64,000 nucleotides of DNA from Mactromeris polynyma (GCA_032209605.1 JASFXZ010000010.1:8577385-8641384); one strand, 5' to 3'; positions 1 through 11,540 are shown, numbered from the stretch's first letter. A program made the numbers and translations. Notes: generated by a model from the letters alone, not told the origin.

Positions 1-611
1 ACAGAATTCATCACCAACAACATCTACAAGTAGATTTAATGTAAATAATAATAATAATAATAAATTCGTGTTCAGAAGGTAACATATATTAAGGTTAACA
101 ATAATGTGTACATCTTATATCCAATATGGCCTTTCTATTAACAAGATAAACACGCTCGAACAAACAAGAATTCGCACGCACAAACAAACAAGCATTCACT
201 GATGCGAAAGCATAAACAATAAATTGTACAAGTACATCATGTATTAGGTACGTTTATTTCCTACAAGTTGGAGAGCAGATGTGAATGAGATTATTACAAA
301 CTACATAAGTTAAGATGATCTGAAAATAAAAATAAAACAAAACAACAACAGACACCCCACATAAGACACATACATACGCACAATAATGAAATATTATTGA
401 GTAAGCACTAAATAGGTCCTATAATTAGTTTTAAATATTTCTATATTAGATAGACAACGTAAATTTACCGCAATATAATTCCATACCTCACGATCATAAA
501 AAGAAAAGGTTTTTCAACTATTGTTTAAACATTCATTACGTTTATTTTCGTGGACATTTTATGATTTTCTGTGATTACAGTAAATGGATACACATACTAG
601 TAACCACATGC

Positions 612-715
612 AGGGGCATCATGGGAGACAGAGGAGTCGAAGAGGAAAGCGCCTGACTCCTGATCCGAAGGTCTTGAGTTTGAATCCCGCCCTGAGCGAC
701 GTTGCACATCGCGAA
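612..715 (+). repeat. tRNA-headed SINE fragment
   Basis: A B-box-like stretch (gagtttgaatcccgccc) follows a tRNA-like loop, then a body resembling the sequence after the tRNA-like head at 26376-26442 (cgaNgttgNacNNcgcNaactt). The two copies therefore look like one SINE family. Here the body is interrupted and continues at about 716 as the right half of the CAGTAAAACCTC inverted-repeat element. Confidence 0.5.
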
Positions 716-824
716 CTTCTCAAGTCGATTTTCACTGTTTTGCTCTTTCTTCAACCTCAATATTAAGACCACCTTAATGAGAAGACCAGTTTTCAAGGGT
801 CACAAAGGTGGTATTATTGATAGT

Positions 825-1148
825 TTCCACATTTCCATTATTACCTCCCTTGTTCTGAATTGGCGGCCATATTGATAGGCAAATTTCATTAAAGTTTATA
901 GGGAATATAATGTAAACGATGATAAACTAATCAGGAATAATAATAATAACTTATTCATTATGCTCATGGGTGAAACTCAGTAAGTTGAAGAAAAAGTGTT
1001 TGTCACATGCTAATTCTCTAGGTATTTTCTCAATTATCACATATTTAGGAATTATTCTTATAAGTGCTTAATATATAAAACCGTTTTGCCTATCAAAATG
1101 TCTCACTATTCAGAAGAAGGGTGATAAATATTGTAGATGTAGGAACTA
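825..1148. mobile_element. 320-bp inverted-repeat element, family E, copy 1
   Basis: About 320 bp with long imperfect terminal inverted repeats. The left end reads into ttacctcccttgttctgaat and ggcggccat..tgataggcaaa; the right end carries the reverse complement (gcctatcaaaatg ... attgtagatgt). Two more copies lie at 51957-52278 and 63117-63441. There is no coding capacity, so it is a MITE-like non-autonomous DNA element. This copy is the most diverged at its right end. Confidence 0.75.
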
Positions 1149-1659
1149 TCTATTATTGAGGTTTTACTGTACATCAAAAAAGTCAAAATGGCGTGTTCGC
1201 ATTCTTCGTGGAGAAAAGTTAAACATATAAAACACGTACCTGCTACAAGTACAAATATAATAGTAGAAAGTGTAGATATCCAGACAGATAATTCCATATT
1301 TTTCTAAATTTCAGATTTTTTCTTAATTTCAGTATTTGTGTTGTTTCAAGTAACAATATACACTGCACACATATTAAAGTCTTTTAAATCTACCACTCCT
1401 GTTCAGATACATGTGTTGTAGGATTATAAACGGTGTTGTTTAAATTCAAAACAAATGATGTGCTCAGTTCTGTTATATTCTAGCGGGTAGTAACATGTCG
1501 CATTGTTGGTTACCAAGTCCGCCATATCACGGAATTTAATTCCGTCGTATATCACACCTGACGCAAACAATATTATGCAATCAGTCACGCTATGATGTAG
1601 CTCTATCTATCATGTTGGATCATGTTAATAATAAATATATTTAAATGTTAAATGTCAAT

Positions 1660-1905
1660 GTGAATGTTTCCTTTTAAGTCACATGCTTATAGATTAAAAT
1701 TAAATATTTATGTTAGTAGTTTGGCTACACGGTAGTCTGATAATATATCGTATACATTTTGTATAATTTTATGTATGAGGTGAATGCTTGTATAGTCTCG
1801 TATAATGCTTATTTGAATGGCTTTGTGCTATGTGTTATGTTCTTTATAGTCTTTACTATATGTATATCTATGTTTTGTACAAAGATGAGACTTAAATAAA
1901 TAAAT
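1660..1905 (+). mobile_element. 5'-truncated LINE 3' tail
   Basis: The segment ends in gatgagacttaaataaat, almost the same as the end of the LINE at 2275-7846 (gatgagactcaaataaag). It also shares the tatagtct..tataa motif upstream. It is a dead 3' UTR fragment of a related LINE, with no ORF. The 5' boundary is a guess. Confidence 0.55.
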
Positions 1906-2785
1906 ATATATATACATATAAATATATATACATGTATTGGTATGTTTCAACTTTTTATTACGAGTAACTTATTAAAACATTAAACATTTCGTTACCGTGG
2001 TTTTAGCCGACTGAGTATATTTAAAAAAAAGTAATATTTTACTACACTTGCTGGTACTGCTTAAATTACGAATTTGAATTTTAGAAACATGGGGAAAATG
2101 AAGGCGCTTTAAAAAATGCTTTAACATTTTTATTGTTACGCAGTCAGATAGTATATAAACTGAATTACATGTATAAATAAGTAAATTATTTATTATAGTG
2201 ACATGTGTACAAATTATTTACATACTATCACATACACATATTATTACATAGCAATTGACACCAGCCCATTGGACATACTTCTTCTGCTTCGTACATCGAT
2301 ACATCCGGTTGTAAATGGTGGAAGGTGTTTACATTTCAAGAGAGGCATTTCATTTCTTCTACAAGCTTTATCATTTGATTTTGGAGAGTTTTGGTAGATT
2401 TTGGAAGGACTATAAGTATACTATTCTACGTTAGAGCTATCGTGTTCGTGACATTTGTATCTAATGACTTTGTAGAAAGTTTGTAGAAAGTTTAACGGAA
2501 ACTCGTGCGTTTTGTGTATTGAATGTTACTATTTATAGTAACAGGGTGTACTTTATCAATTTGAAATCGATGGACATATACTGGTGAAGAATTAATCGAC
2601 AAAATTTCGTCACGCTTGAGAAGGTTCGACACTACAGAATAGCAGATACTTGTAGTGTGTGTTAAACTGAAGGTTTACGGTATACACACGGGTTGTGTTT
2701 GTTCACGCTCTGGTAGCGCGCCGCAGTGATTAGCGGATCAAGTATAGACGCTCTGTGTGTTTAGCTCACTTCGTAACTGAGAAGG

Positions 2786-4030
2786 ATGGCATCAAATCTA
2801 TCTCCGTCGAAAGTCGCATCGGAGGCAGCGGATTATGTCGATTCCATAATGTCTTCACAGTTGATATCAAAAGTGGACACTCCGTGTGGCAGTAGTCGTA
2901 AGCGTCATCGCTCACTGTCAGGTACTTGTGACACCACATCCAAAAAGGCCAGGGGTGATGACATGCGGGACTCTCCGGTGGCTGATCGAACTCAAATGAA
3001 ATCTAGGCGAAACTTGTACAAGGGTACAGCTCCTGAGCCTGCACCTCGTAAGATTGTAGTATCCCAGGCAGAGGTTCACGTAAGTGCTACCCCCACTCTA
3101 CAACAGATGTTTGACAAGTTGTCCGCTGATGTAAACATGATGTATATGGCTATGAACGAACGATTCGACAATCTCCAGTCTTCTATAGAAACACGAATCG
3201 CTAACAAAGTATCACAGCTTCTTGATAAACGTGTTAACAGTGAGATGGGTAAAATCAAGCGTGATGTAGAAACTAAATTGGACTCTAAGTTTGAATCTTT
3301 TAAAGCAGCTATGAAAGATGAGCTTACAGCAGATCTTTCAGATATTCGTGAACAGATCTCGTCTACAACGGCTTCAGTCCCATCGGTTCATAAAAATCCT
3401 CACGATCGTTCAATGAACATAGTAATTCGAAACTTGCCGGAAAGCCACGATGAGAATACGGAGGTGAAGGTCAATACCTTAATTAATGAGGGCTTGAAAT
3501 TAACTAACATTAAGGTGAATAAAGTTGATCGCAAAAAATCATACAACGAGTCAAAACCTGGTGTAATTATAGCCACTCTAAAGTCTACAAGCGATAAAAA
3601 GGCGGTATTGATGGCTAAATCCCAGTTAAGGAACAGTCGTCAGTACTCAACGGTGTATATCCACCACGATCAATCACCATCTGAGCGAGCTGCTAGCAAA
3701 AACTTCTCTACTATATTGGGAGCCTTGAATTCCGGTCATCTTGCTATGAGGGGATCGCGAATTGTTAACAGACATACCGATCGAAGATCTGAACAAAATC
3801 AAGCATCGACTAGGCGGGATACGAATATTCAGTCTAACACGTATAATTCAACGTCAACCCAGCGTGATCGTCATAGTGATAATAATAGAAGTAACCGACA
3901 TACCAACGATAACAGGGACAGCAACCGTGATGATTCTAGTGGACAGTGGAGAGTTGCAGGTGCACGGGGTCGTGCTAGAGGGTCCGGTTCCCGAGGCCGT
4001 CCCGGTGGTTATAACCGTGGTCGTAGGTAG
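2786..4030 (+). CDS. LINE ORF1 RNA-binding protein
   Basis: The 414-residue protein is a nucleic-acid chaperone and RNP component of the LINE. Residues 1-100 are basic and Ser/Thr-rich. Residues about 105-200 form a heptad-like coiled coil with alternating charges, probably a trimerisation segment. Residues about 205-315 look like the RRM-plus-C-terminal fold of L1-type ORF1p, starting MNIVIRNLPES. The tail is Asn/Asp/Arg-rich and ends in RG boxes (GARGRARGSGSRGRPGG), typical of RNA binding. The ATG at 2786 has A-rich, acceptable context (gaaggATGg). The stop is UAG at 4028-4030, and ORF2 continues directly in the same frame after it. Confidence 0.85.
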   Translation: MASNLSPSKVASEAADYVDSIMSSQLISKVDTPCGSSRKRHRSLSGTCDTTSKKARGDDMRDSPVADRTQMKSRRNLYKGTAPEPAPRKIVVSQAEVHVSATPTLQQMFDKLSADVNMMYMAMNERFDNLQSSIETRIANKVSQLLDKRVNSEMGKIKRDVETKLDSKFESFKAAMKDELTADLSDIREQISSTTASVPSVHKNPHDRSMNIVIRNLPESHDENTEVKVNTLINEGLKLTNIKVNKVDRKKSYNESKPGVIIATLKSTSDKKAVLMAKSQLRNSRQYSTVYIHHDQSPSERAASKNFSTILGALNSGHLAMRGSRIVNRHTDRRSEQNQASTRRDTNIQSNTYNSTSTQRDRHSDNNRSNRHTNDNRDSNRDDSSGQWRVAGARGRARGSGSRGRPGGYNRGRR

Positions 4031-7000
4031 ATTAGTGCCGGGTTTTGGAATGTGAGAGGTTGGAAAACAGACGAGAATAGTGATAATTTTATTCTCAGAT
4101 CAACATGTGTTTTATCATATAACATAGATATTTTAGGTATTGCCGAGAGTCATCTTCTTTCAGACAATGTTCTTCACCTAGAGGGCTATACGTGGTATGG
4201 CCACAATAGAACACTCATTCACAGAAACGCAAAAGGTGGATCGGGTGGTGTTGGTTTTTTTATCATAAACACTTTACTAGAGCATTTTCATGTGTCTGTT
4301 GTTGATAATTGTACTGAAGGTATTTTACTTTTGAAATTAGTTCATAAATCTGAAAATGTTACTCTGTTACCATGTGTGTGTTACCTTCCGCCTGAAAATT
4401 CGTCAAGGGCATATGATGTAAATCTGTTTTATGATTCATTATTGTCTATTATATATCAATACAAAGATTGTGGAATAATGTATGTATGTGGCGATTTTAA
4501 TAGTAGGTGTGGTAATAATGATGATTTTATTCGAGGAATTGATGATGTGCCCGACCGTGAAGTAATAGATTTTAGTTTTAACAGATATGGTGAATTACTT
4601 TTAGATTTTTTAATCAATGTTAATATGTGCATGTTAAATGGTCGTGGTAATTTTGGTAATGAGTTTACATCCATTTCAACTAAAGGGAATTCTGTGGTGG
4701 ATTATTGCTTTGTCAGTCATGATTGTTTGTCTAAATTTGACCAATTTAAAGTTTTAAAAGTGACAGATATGATAAGCAAGGCTAATATTGTTTCCACTAT
4801 TGCGTCAAGTGCATTACCAGATCATTCACTCCTTATGTGGAATGTTATTTTTGAAAATGAATTACAAAACCATGTTACTGGAAATAGTGATTTTACTAAA
4901 GATGTTCAATACAAATATGATGTTAACAACATTCCTGCTGATTTTATGCTTAGTCAAGATAATTTATTTTATGTTAATCAAACTATTTCGAAACTTGAGT
5001 GCAGCTTTCGCACTCAAAAAGATATCGATGAAGTTTACAGTGAATGGTGTGGAATTGTTCAAACTAATATGTCTGATAATTTACCATGTAGAGAAATTAA
5101 GCATGGAGTAGGTAACAAGAAACGTCGTCCAGGAAAACCGTGGTGGTCTGATCGGTTATCACTATTGTGGAATGACGTTTGTAACTCTGAAAAAGCCTGG
5201 CTTTCCAGTAGAGATATGTGTAACAAAGCATTTCTTAAGTCTAACTATGTGAGTGCAAGGAAGTTATTTGACCGAGGGGTTCAGAGAGCTAAGCGATTAC
5301 ATTGGTTTTCGTTACAGACCAAGTTGTTAAATGAGTGTAGTGCTGATCCGTCCACATTCTGGAAGTCTATCGGTAAGATAGGTGTAAATTGTAACAAAAA
5401 GACTGCTATTCCGATGGAAGTTGTTTTACAAGATGGCTCGGTCTCTAGTGATTTTAACTGTGTACTAACAAGATGGAAACACGATTTTAGCTCTCTCTTC
5501 CAAACCTCAGATAATCTTCCTGGTACTAATCATAGTGACATACCATGTGGTGAAAGTAGTTGCTTAAATAACCATATATCTCTGTTGGAAGTACGTAATG
5601 CTGTTAACTCTGTTAATAAAGGTAAAGCAACTGGCATAGATAATATCCCGGTAGAAGTACTTAATAATGATGCAGCCATATCATTACTTCATGTTTTATT
5701 TAATATTAGTTTTGAAAAAGGTATAGTTCCATCTCTTTGGAGTAGAAGTATTATACATCCTATACCGAAGTCTAGTACTTTGGATAAAAGGGATCCATTA
5801 TCGTACAGAGGTATTACTATTGCACCTGCTATGTATAAAATATATTGTTACATTTTAAACTGCAGACTTAGCACTTGGTCTGAAGAAAATAATAAAGTTT
5901 CCGATGAACAGAATGGTTTTAGGAAGGGTCGAAGTACTATGGACCAAGTTCTTGATTTAACAAGTATTGTAGACACAAGAAATAAGTTACGTAAATCTAC
6001 TTTTTGTGCTTTTATTGACTTCAAAAAGGCTTATGATACTATAAATAGAGATATTTTATGGAAACGATTACAAGATATTGGTATAACTGGTCAGATGTTT
6101 GATGCGATAAAATCGTTGTATGTTGCTGTTCAATCTTGTGTGAGAGTAAATCATTTTAACACAGACTGGTTCGATGTTAAGTGTGGCTTACGACAGGGGT
6201 GTATTCTTTCTCCATTACTTTTTAATTTGTTTATAAATGATTTGTCATTATATTTGAAATCTTTTAATATCGGTGTTACTATTGGAGAAGAAAAAGTCTG
6301 TATTATGCTTTATGCTGATGACATTGTGCTATTGGCTGAGTCTGCCGATGACTTACAGTTTTTGTTGGATGCTTTAAATAATTGGAGCTCTTTAAATGGT
6401 ATGAATGTAAATGCAACTAAAAGTAATGTAGTGCATTTCCGACCTAAGTCATTTGTATGTACACAGTTTAAATTTATGTGTGGTATAAATCAGATCATTG
6501 TTGTTGACAGATACTGCTATTTAGGTGTTGTTTTACATGAAAACCTTGATTATAATGTTACTGTTAAATCCGTGGCCCAGAGTGCTAGTCGGGCTTTGGG
6601 ATTACTTATTGCTAAATGTAAGTCTATGGGTGGTTTGCCATATGATGTTTACACGAAGCTATATGATTCTGTTGTTTGGCCTGTGGTCAGTTATAGCGCC
6701 CCTTTGTGGGGACATCGCTCTTATTCATGTATAGATGCCGTTCATAACCGAGCAATTAGATTTTTTCTCGGAGTCGGTAAATACTCACCAAATAACGGTA
6801 TCGCTGGAGATATGGGTTGGAAACCGCCAATAGCTAGGCAATGGAAGGCTATATCATTATTTTGGTCCAATCTATCAAGTATGAGTGTTACCAGGGTTAA
6901 TAAACGAGTAGCACTCTGGGCAAGCGGTCAGGCAAATATAAGGTGTAAAAACTGGTATTTTTATGTACAGCAATTCTTAAATGTTAACGGTTTTCATATG

Positions 7001-7540
7001 TTCACTGATGTAGGCAGTACCATTCCACGGTCATTTGCATCTACAGTGTTTGATAAAGTTTACAGTAACTATATAAATAACTGGTTTACCAATATAAATA
7101 GTGCTATAGGCTCCTCTGGTCATGGCAGAAATAAATTAAGGTTGTATCGAACGTTTAAGGGTGATTACGAGGTAGACAAGTATTGCCAGTTGTTATTACC
7201 CCCTAATCACCGTTCTGCCTTTTGTAAATTTCGACTGGGAGTTGCACCTATAAGGGTTGAAACGGGTCGGTATGAAGGGTTACCAGAGGGGTCTAGGACA
7301 TGTCCGTTTTGTGTTAATAATACAATTGAAAATGAATTACATGTACTCTTGCATTGTTCTGTATATAATGATATCAGACAAGATTTATTTTCAAATGCAA
7401 CTGAACTTAATATAAATTTTTACCATTTGAATGATCTCGATAAATACTGTTTTCTTTTTTCAAACCCAGACATGATACGTAGTTGTGCCAAAACCTGTTC
7501 TTATATAATACAGAGACGTCAATTTTTAATGAGTAAATAG
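4031..7540 (+). CDS. LINE ORF2: endonuclease-reverse transcriptase
   Basis: The reading frame is open from the codon after the ORF1 UAG to TAG at 7538-7540. An N-terminal EEP endonuclease shows WNVRGW (catalytic Asn), IAESH (Glu), CGDFNSR (Asp/Asn) and LPDHS (Asp/His). The reverse transcriptase follows, with FIDFKKAYDT (motif A), GLRQGCILSPLLF (B) and LYADDIVLL (C, catalytic YADD). The C-terminus has a CxxC...HxxxxC zinc-knuckle-like element (CPFC ... HVLLHC). There is no AUG until 4478, well inside the endonuclease; a GTG at 4052 would exclude the catalytic Asn. Expression therefore probably depends on reading through the UAG or on non-AUG/re-initiation. Confidence 0.92.
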   Translation: MSAGFWNVRGWKTDENSDNFILRSTCVLSYNIDILGIAESHLLSDNVLHLEGYTWYGHNRTLIHRNAKGGSGGVGFFIINTLLEHFHVSVVDNCTEGILLLKLVHKSENVTLLPCVCYLPPENSSRAYDVNLFYDSLLSIIYQYKDCGIMYVCGDFNSRCGNNDDFIRGIDDVPDREVIDFSFNRYGELLLDFLINVNMCMLNGRGNFGNEFTSISTKGNSVVDYCFVSHDCLSKFDQFKVLKVTDMISKANIVSTIASSALPDHSLLMWNVIFENELQNHVTGNSDFTKDVQYKYDVNNIPADFMLSQDNLFYVNQTISKLECSFRTQKDIDEVYSEWCGIVQTNMSDNLPCREIKHGVGNKKRRPGKPWWSDRLSLLWNDVCNSEKAWLSSRDMCNKAFLKSNYVSARKLFDRGVQRAKRLHWFSLQTKLLNECSADPSTFWKSIGKIGVNCNKKTAIPMEVVLQDGSVSSDFNCVLTRWKHDFSSLFQTSDNLPGTNHSDIPCGESSCLNNHISLLEVRNAVNSVNKGKATGIDNIPVEVLNNDAAISLLHVLFNISFEKGIVPSLWSRSIIHPIPKSSTLDKRDPLSYRGITIAPAMYKIYCYILNCRLSTWSEENNKVSDEQNGFRKGRSTMDQVLDLTSIVDTRNKLRKSTFCAFIDFKKAYDTINRDILWKRLQDIGITGQMFDAIKSLYVAVQSCVRVNHFNTDWFDVKCGLRQGCILSPLLFNLFINDLSLYLKSFNIGVTIGEEKVCIMLYADDIVLLAESADDLQFLLDALNNWSSLNGMNVNATKSNVVHFRPKSFVCTQFKFMCGINQIIVVDRYCYLGVVLHENLDYNVTVKSVAQSASRALGLLIAKCKSMGGLPYDVYTKLYDSVVWPVVSYSAPLWGHRSYSCIDAVHNRAIRFFLGVGKYSPNNGIAGDMGWKPPIARQWKAISLFWSNLSSMSVTRVNKRVALWASGQANIRCKNWYFYVQQFLNVNGFHMFTDVGSTIPRSFASTVFDKVYSNYINNWFTNINSAIGSSGHGRNKLRLYRTFKGDYEVDKYCQLLLPPNHRSAFCKFRLGVAPIRVETGRYEGLPEGSRTCPFCVNNTIENELHVLLHCSVYNDIRQDLFSNATELNINFYHLNDLDKYCFLFSNPDMIRSCAKTCSYIIQRRQFLMSK

Positions 7541-8800
7541 TAATTTTTATTTGTAAATATTATTAAAAAATATATGCTCATCTTGTCTATATATGTTTTC
7601 ATTTTTATTCATTGTCTTGTGATTAATTTATTAATTTATAGCTAAGAATTATATTTTATTTATTATTATGCAACCCATTTATTTTAACCTTATGTTAATG
7701 TATGTGTTATAAGCTGTGTGTTATGATGAATTTTATAGTCTCTTATAACTCCAATATGGAGTGGCAATATGTATTGTTTTACGACTTAATTGAATGTTTT
7801 ATATGCATGTATGTACATATTGATGAGACTCAAATAAAGATTATACTACTATATGTCACCTAAAATGTGGATCGTAATCATAGAGTATAAATAATTATGC
7901 AAATTAAAAGCAAATCATGTATATGATAAATACGAATATACGCAAAAAAGAGATCAGATATTCTGTTCCGATTTCGTACAGATACAAACTTAGGGTGTAT
8001 CAATTATTGCAAATACCTAAATATGATTATTGTAATCTTATACTCAACTTTTCAACCATGCGCATTTTATAAGCATGTACACTCAAACACAATTCTAATT
8101 GGTCATCCCACATTTCTGCATTTTAGAATTTTGATAGAAATCTTTACTGGTCGATTTTTTTGTACAATTATATGTGAACTTTGGATTTCAAAGTATTATG
8201 GCATAGGTAAGAATGAAGAAACACAAAGTAAGTCAATTTATATTTCTCTGTGCTTATTTTGACAAGTATGATAATAAAAAAGTGACCAATCAGAAAAGCA
8301 GTTGAGTGTATAATTATACATGTTTGCTGGGTAAAAGTTATTCAGGTAATACACTAATTAATGAACTGATGATAGTAATAGGAAGAGAACTCCGTTATGT
8401 GTTAATAAAAAAAAGACATAACAGTACTGTCAACTTGATGTTTGTGCCTTTTTCAACAATATTTCAGCTTTGCACGGTGGTCAGTTGATATAGCCAGCGT
8501 TCCTGGGTTACTAATCAGTACGTGTTCTAATCTGAATGAAATAATCAGAGATTGACAACTTTAGATGCATTATCCAGACAATTGTCACTCTAAATTTTCT
8601 AAACATATGTATAAACTACACGTTCTAACGAAATTAGTCCAGCCACGGACGTCACATCTCTGTTACGAAGACGCGTGTAAAAGTCGGAGTACAGAGACAC
8701 GTATGCGGGGCTATAGCGAAATAAACTAAGCAACATAAGAAATCGACAACAAAGGAATCCAGGCGTTCTGTGTAGCCATTGCTAATCATTACACACAACC

Positions 8801-9170
8801 ACGGATATATAAACTATATGTCCGTGATGGAACAGAGATCATGACACATGGAACGTCTAACCTGGGACCTTACGCAGGTGAAAAAACAAACGAAAAGGCA
8901 TCAACATGGCACCTAAAATACCTGCAAACGTAAGCACAGGAAACATAAGACGCAACACAAGCAACTCACGGATCATGAAGCAACAAAAATTAACAGAAAT
9001 CTGAACAGACGACAAGAGTTAAGGGAGGTCAATGCGCTGTCATTAATGAAAAACGCTCGTAGCAGTTATTTCCCCTACATTATTTATTTTTCACGCCGTG
9101 CTATTCACATTCACCGTTTATTTGTTTACAAACATCACGGACATATAAACCATATGATATATGTCCGTGC
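8801..9170. repeat. Palindrome-bounded segment in copy A
   Basis: Near 8803-8828 and 9138-9170 lie two short imperfect palindromes built on cacggacatata ... tatatgtccgtg. They bracket about 330 bp without an ORF. Copy B keeps only a decayed version of one (tttgtccgtg near 18630). This may be a small inverted-repeat element or two hairpins; I cannot tell which. Confidence 0.35.
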
Positions 9171-10055
9171 AAACATGCACTATGAGCAACCCAAAACAAT
9201 ATAGCGATATTTGGTGACAATAAATTTATGCTATTTTGAAATACATAAAATTGGAGAATTTTGATGCAGTTAAGCTGATTTCATCAACGACCATCGATCC
9301 TTTTCAAATTGATATGACTGATGCCCTCGAAAACAATGATAATCGTCTAACTACGCTGAAAATAGAACTCAAATAGTGAAATATGAATATAAAACCAATG
9401 AAATGTAACAGTAAAAATAATAATGAAAGTAGGTACTTAGTAACTCATTCCAAACGGTAATTAGACCTTACGCAAAGGACATAATTAAATCGTTCCTAGA
9501 CCTTGATTCACCGACTCTAATAGCTTTCTTGACGACAGCAGTCTTGTTAAATGAACACAGTACACAGCAATGCCCCATCTCAAGAGTATGAGCCAACCAT
9601 ATATGAGCCTAAACTGAACGAAAATCACAGAAATACAAATGCATGTATATATGGCCGAAACTGGGCAGAAAATAACCTGAGCACTATATAAAGTGAAATA
9701 ACTGCACAGGGGAAAGGAAATATAACATACATTCAAAACACAAAAAGAAATTATAACCATACAGCGAATTACAGCCTTGGAACTGTTAGTAAAAAACTGG
9801 GGGTTTAAATCGATTTTACAGCTAGCTAACCCCACACTTAATCGCTATAATATAGTCATTGATTATATACATAAATTGACTAAGTAGGCAGTAACTAATC
9901 ATTAAAAGCAATTAACCATTACATACATAACAACAGACACACTGTAATTAATCCAACACACAATATGGAAACATAATTCATTTTATCATCGCATAATTGA
10001 GAGTTCTTATACAATGTCACGAACAACGTGACATTTGTCTAACTACATGTAGATG

Positions 10056-11501
10056 TGAGCGCCACTGTACGATTTCCAACCTCTTCTTCAAGTGACGTCA
10101 TTTCCAGAAAACTTCACATAAGACGTCATTTCCAGAAAACTTCACATGTGACGTCACCATGTACTGACAGTAAGCATTATTTGCCCCATATGACAATGTG
10201 AAAACAAAGTGATCATATGCACAGTGTATAACCCGATGTGTATTCCGCCAAGTGGTGCGTCTTCGACAGAGGGAAGCGTTCCAGACAGATGAGTAGTGGT
10301 GTTCATTTTCTGACCAATAATTCGTAATTTTGATGTTTCTGTAGGATCTTTTATCATTCGAACGACGGTGAATGTCTCAATTTACTATAAAAACAATACA
10401 AAGCGATATCGTTTCGGAATAATTACTCCAATTATCCAACCATATGTCATTTACGAACAATTCTAGAAAGTTGCAAGTCTGTCGGTGCTCTTAAACCGAC
10501 GTTTGATCCTTCCAAGGGGGTCCTGGTAAGCACATTTGTGATGACGTTTACCGCAGAGGGTATTTTGCAATGATGACGTTGCCGGCTGAGGAGAGATGAC
10601 GTTTACGACCGAGAAAAACACTTTATTTAAAGACGAAATTTTGCTTTTATAATCGTTTCTATACCCGATAATGCATGGAATGTTTCGAAGAATTAATGTT
10701 AATCACCAACGATTAATAAAAGGCGTTTTTCGAGGCCATGCAAGTTTGTGATTCATTGATATTCACTCTTGACAGTCTTTCTGTTCAACCAGAAATGTCA
10801 TGAGTACTTAAGAAGTGAATATATGCATACATTTCTTCTAGATGTTCTCCATATAATATCTGAAGTGGGTCGGTGTACTTTCAATGATTTGTCTAGATAT
10901 TTCGATATAATTACATCCCCTATTTTATACACGTCATAGTACCAAAAAAGTGTCTTTCGCAACTCAACTTGTTGTCCAGATAAACCAGCATACAAAATTA
11001 ACAACATTGTAATTACTTATAAAATCTTCATTTTTTACTGAATGAAGATGAAGATAGACTTGCAACTTGTTAGAATTGTTCGTAAATGATATATGGTTGG
11101 ATATACCGAGTAAAACTATTCAATTCTATCGCAAAACGATTAAAATCGAGCAGTTGAAGGCGATTTTTTACATATTTTTTCTATATGCCAAATTTAAACG
11201 GACGATATCGCTTTGTATTGTTTTTATAGTAAATCTAGACATTCACCTTCGTTGAAACGATAAAAGATCCACAGAAACATCGAAATTACGAATGCTTGGT
11301 CAGAAAATGAACACCACTAATTTTCAGTCTGGAACGTCTCCCTCTGTCGAACACGCATCACTCGGCGGAATACACATTGGGTTATTCACTGTGCTATGGA
11401 GAAAATATTGTTTTTTACTTGCAAATAGTGACATCACTTGTTGCGTTTTCTTAAAATGACGTCACTTACAGAAGAGGTTGTAAATCTCATAGCTGCGCTC
11501 A
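10056..11501. mobile_element. CRE-bearing MITE (family A), copy 1, split by a foldback element
   Basis: The ends are TGAGCGCC... and ...GCGCTCA with imperfect inverted repeats of about 80 bp carrying several TGACGTCA palindromes. The left part runs 10056-10218 and contains a small internal tandem duplication of the cgtcatttccagaaaacttcacat unit. The right part runs 11395-11501. A 1176-bp foldback sits between them. Copy 2 at 21013-21202, at the same place in the duplicated block, is uninterrupted. Confidence 0.85.
10219..11394. mobile_element. 1.2-kb foldback DNA element nested in the MITE
   Basis: The termini read GCACAGTGTATAACCC and, at the right end, GGGTTATTCACTGTGC. The inverted arms are about 270-340 bp: left about 10219-10487, right about 11055-11394. 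The loop of about 570 bp has no convincing ORF. The element is flanked by TAT on both sides, a possible 3-bp target duplication. The uninterrupted copy of the surrounding MITE (catatggagtaaa) marks the empty site. It is non-autonomous. A 3-bp duplication would fit PIF/Harbinger-like transposases, but the superfamily is not proven. Confidence 0.8.
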
Positions 11502-11513
11502 TGTATTTTTATG

Positions 11514-11519
11514 TTTATT
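11514..11519 (-). promoter_or_regulatory. Poly(A) signal candidate, copy A gene
   Basis: AATAAA on the minus strand lies about 22 nt past the stop codon of the fucosyltransferase-like gene. Copy B has no AATAAA at the matching place, so its 3' end may be formed elsewhere. Confidence 0.4.
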
Positions 11520-11540
11520 TTAGGCATATGGCTATACAAT

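Larger units (their letters stand above)
1..2204. other. Gene-free repeat-rich left edge
   Basis: No protein-coding exon is supported here; the short open frames are AT-rich and show no family pattern. The stretch holds a short ATA microsatellite near 46-62, a tRNA-like SINE head with half of an inverted-repeat element fused to it (about 612-824), one 320-bp inverted-repeat element (825-1148) and the 3' end of a LINE (about 1660-1905), listed separately. The remainder is unremarkable AT-rich DNA. Confidence 0.6.
2275..7846 (+). mobile_element. Nearly full-length two-ORF LINE retrotransposon
   Basis: The element has a 5' UTR of about 510 bp, ORF1 (2786-4030), ORF2 (4031-7540), a 3' UTR of about 300 bp and an end of gatgagactcaaataaag. 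The boundaries come from comparison with the duplicated locus at 18035-18110. There the left flank (gcccattggac) and right flank (tatatgtcacctaaaat) are joined without the element. I see no clear target-site duplication at the junctions, so a small deletion or duplication of a few bases is possible. Both ORFs are open, so the copy is young. Clade is not assigned; the ORF1 coiled coil plus RRM-like layout and the apurinic-type endonuclease fit L1/CR1/Jockey-like groups. Confidence 0.9.
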
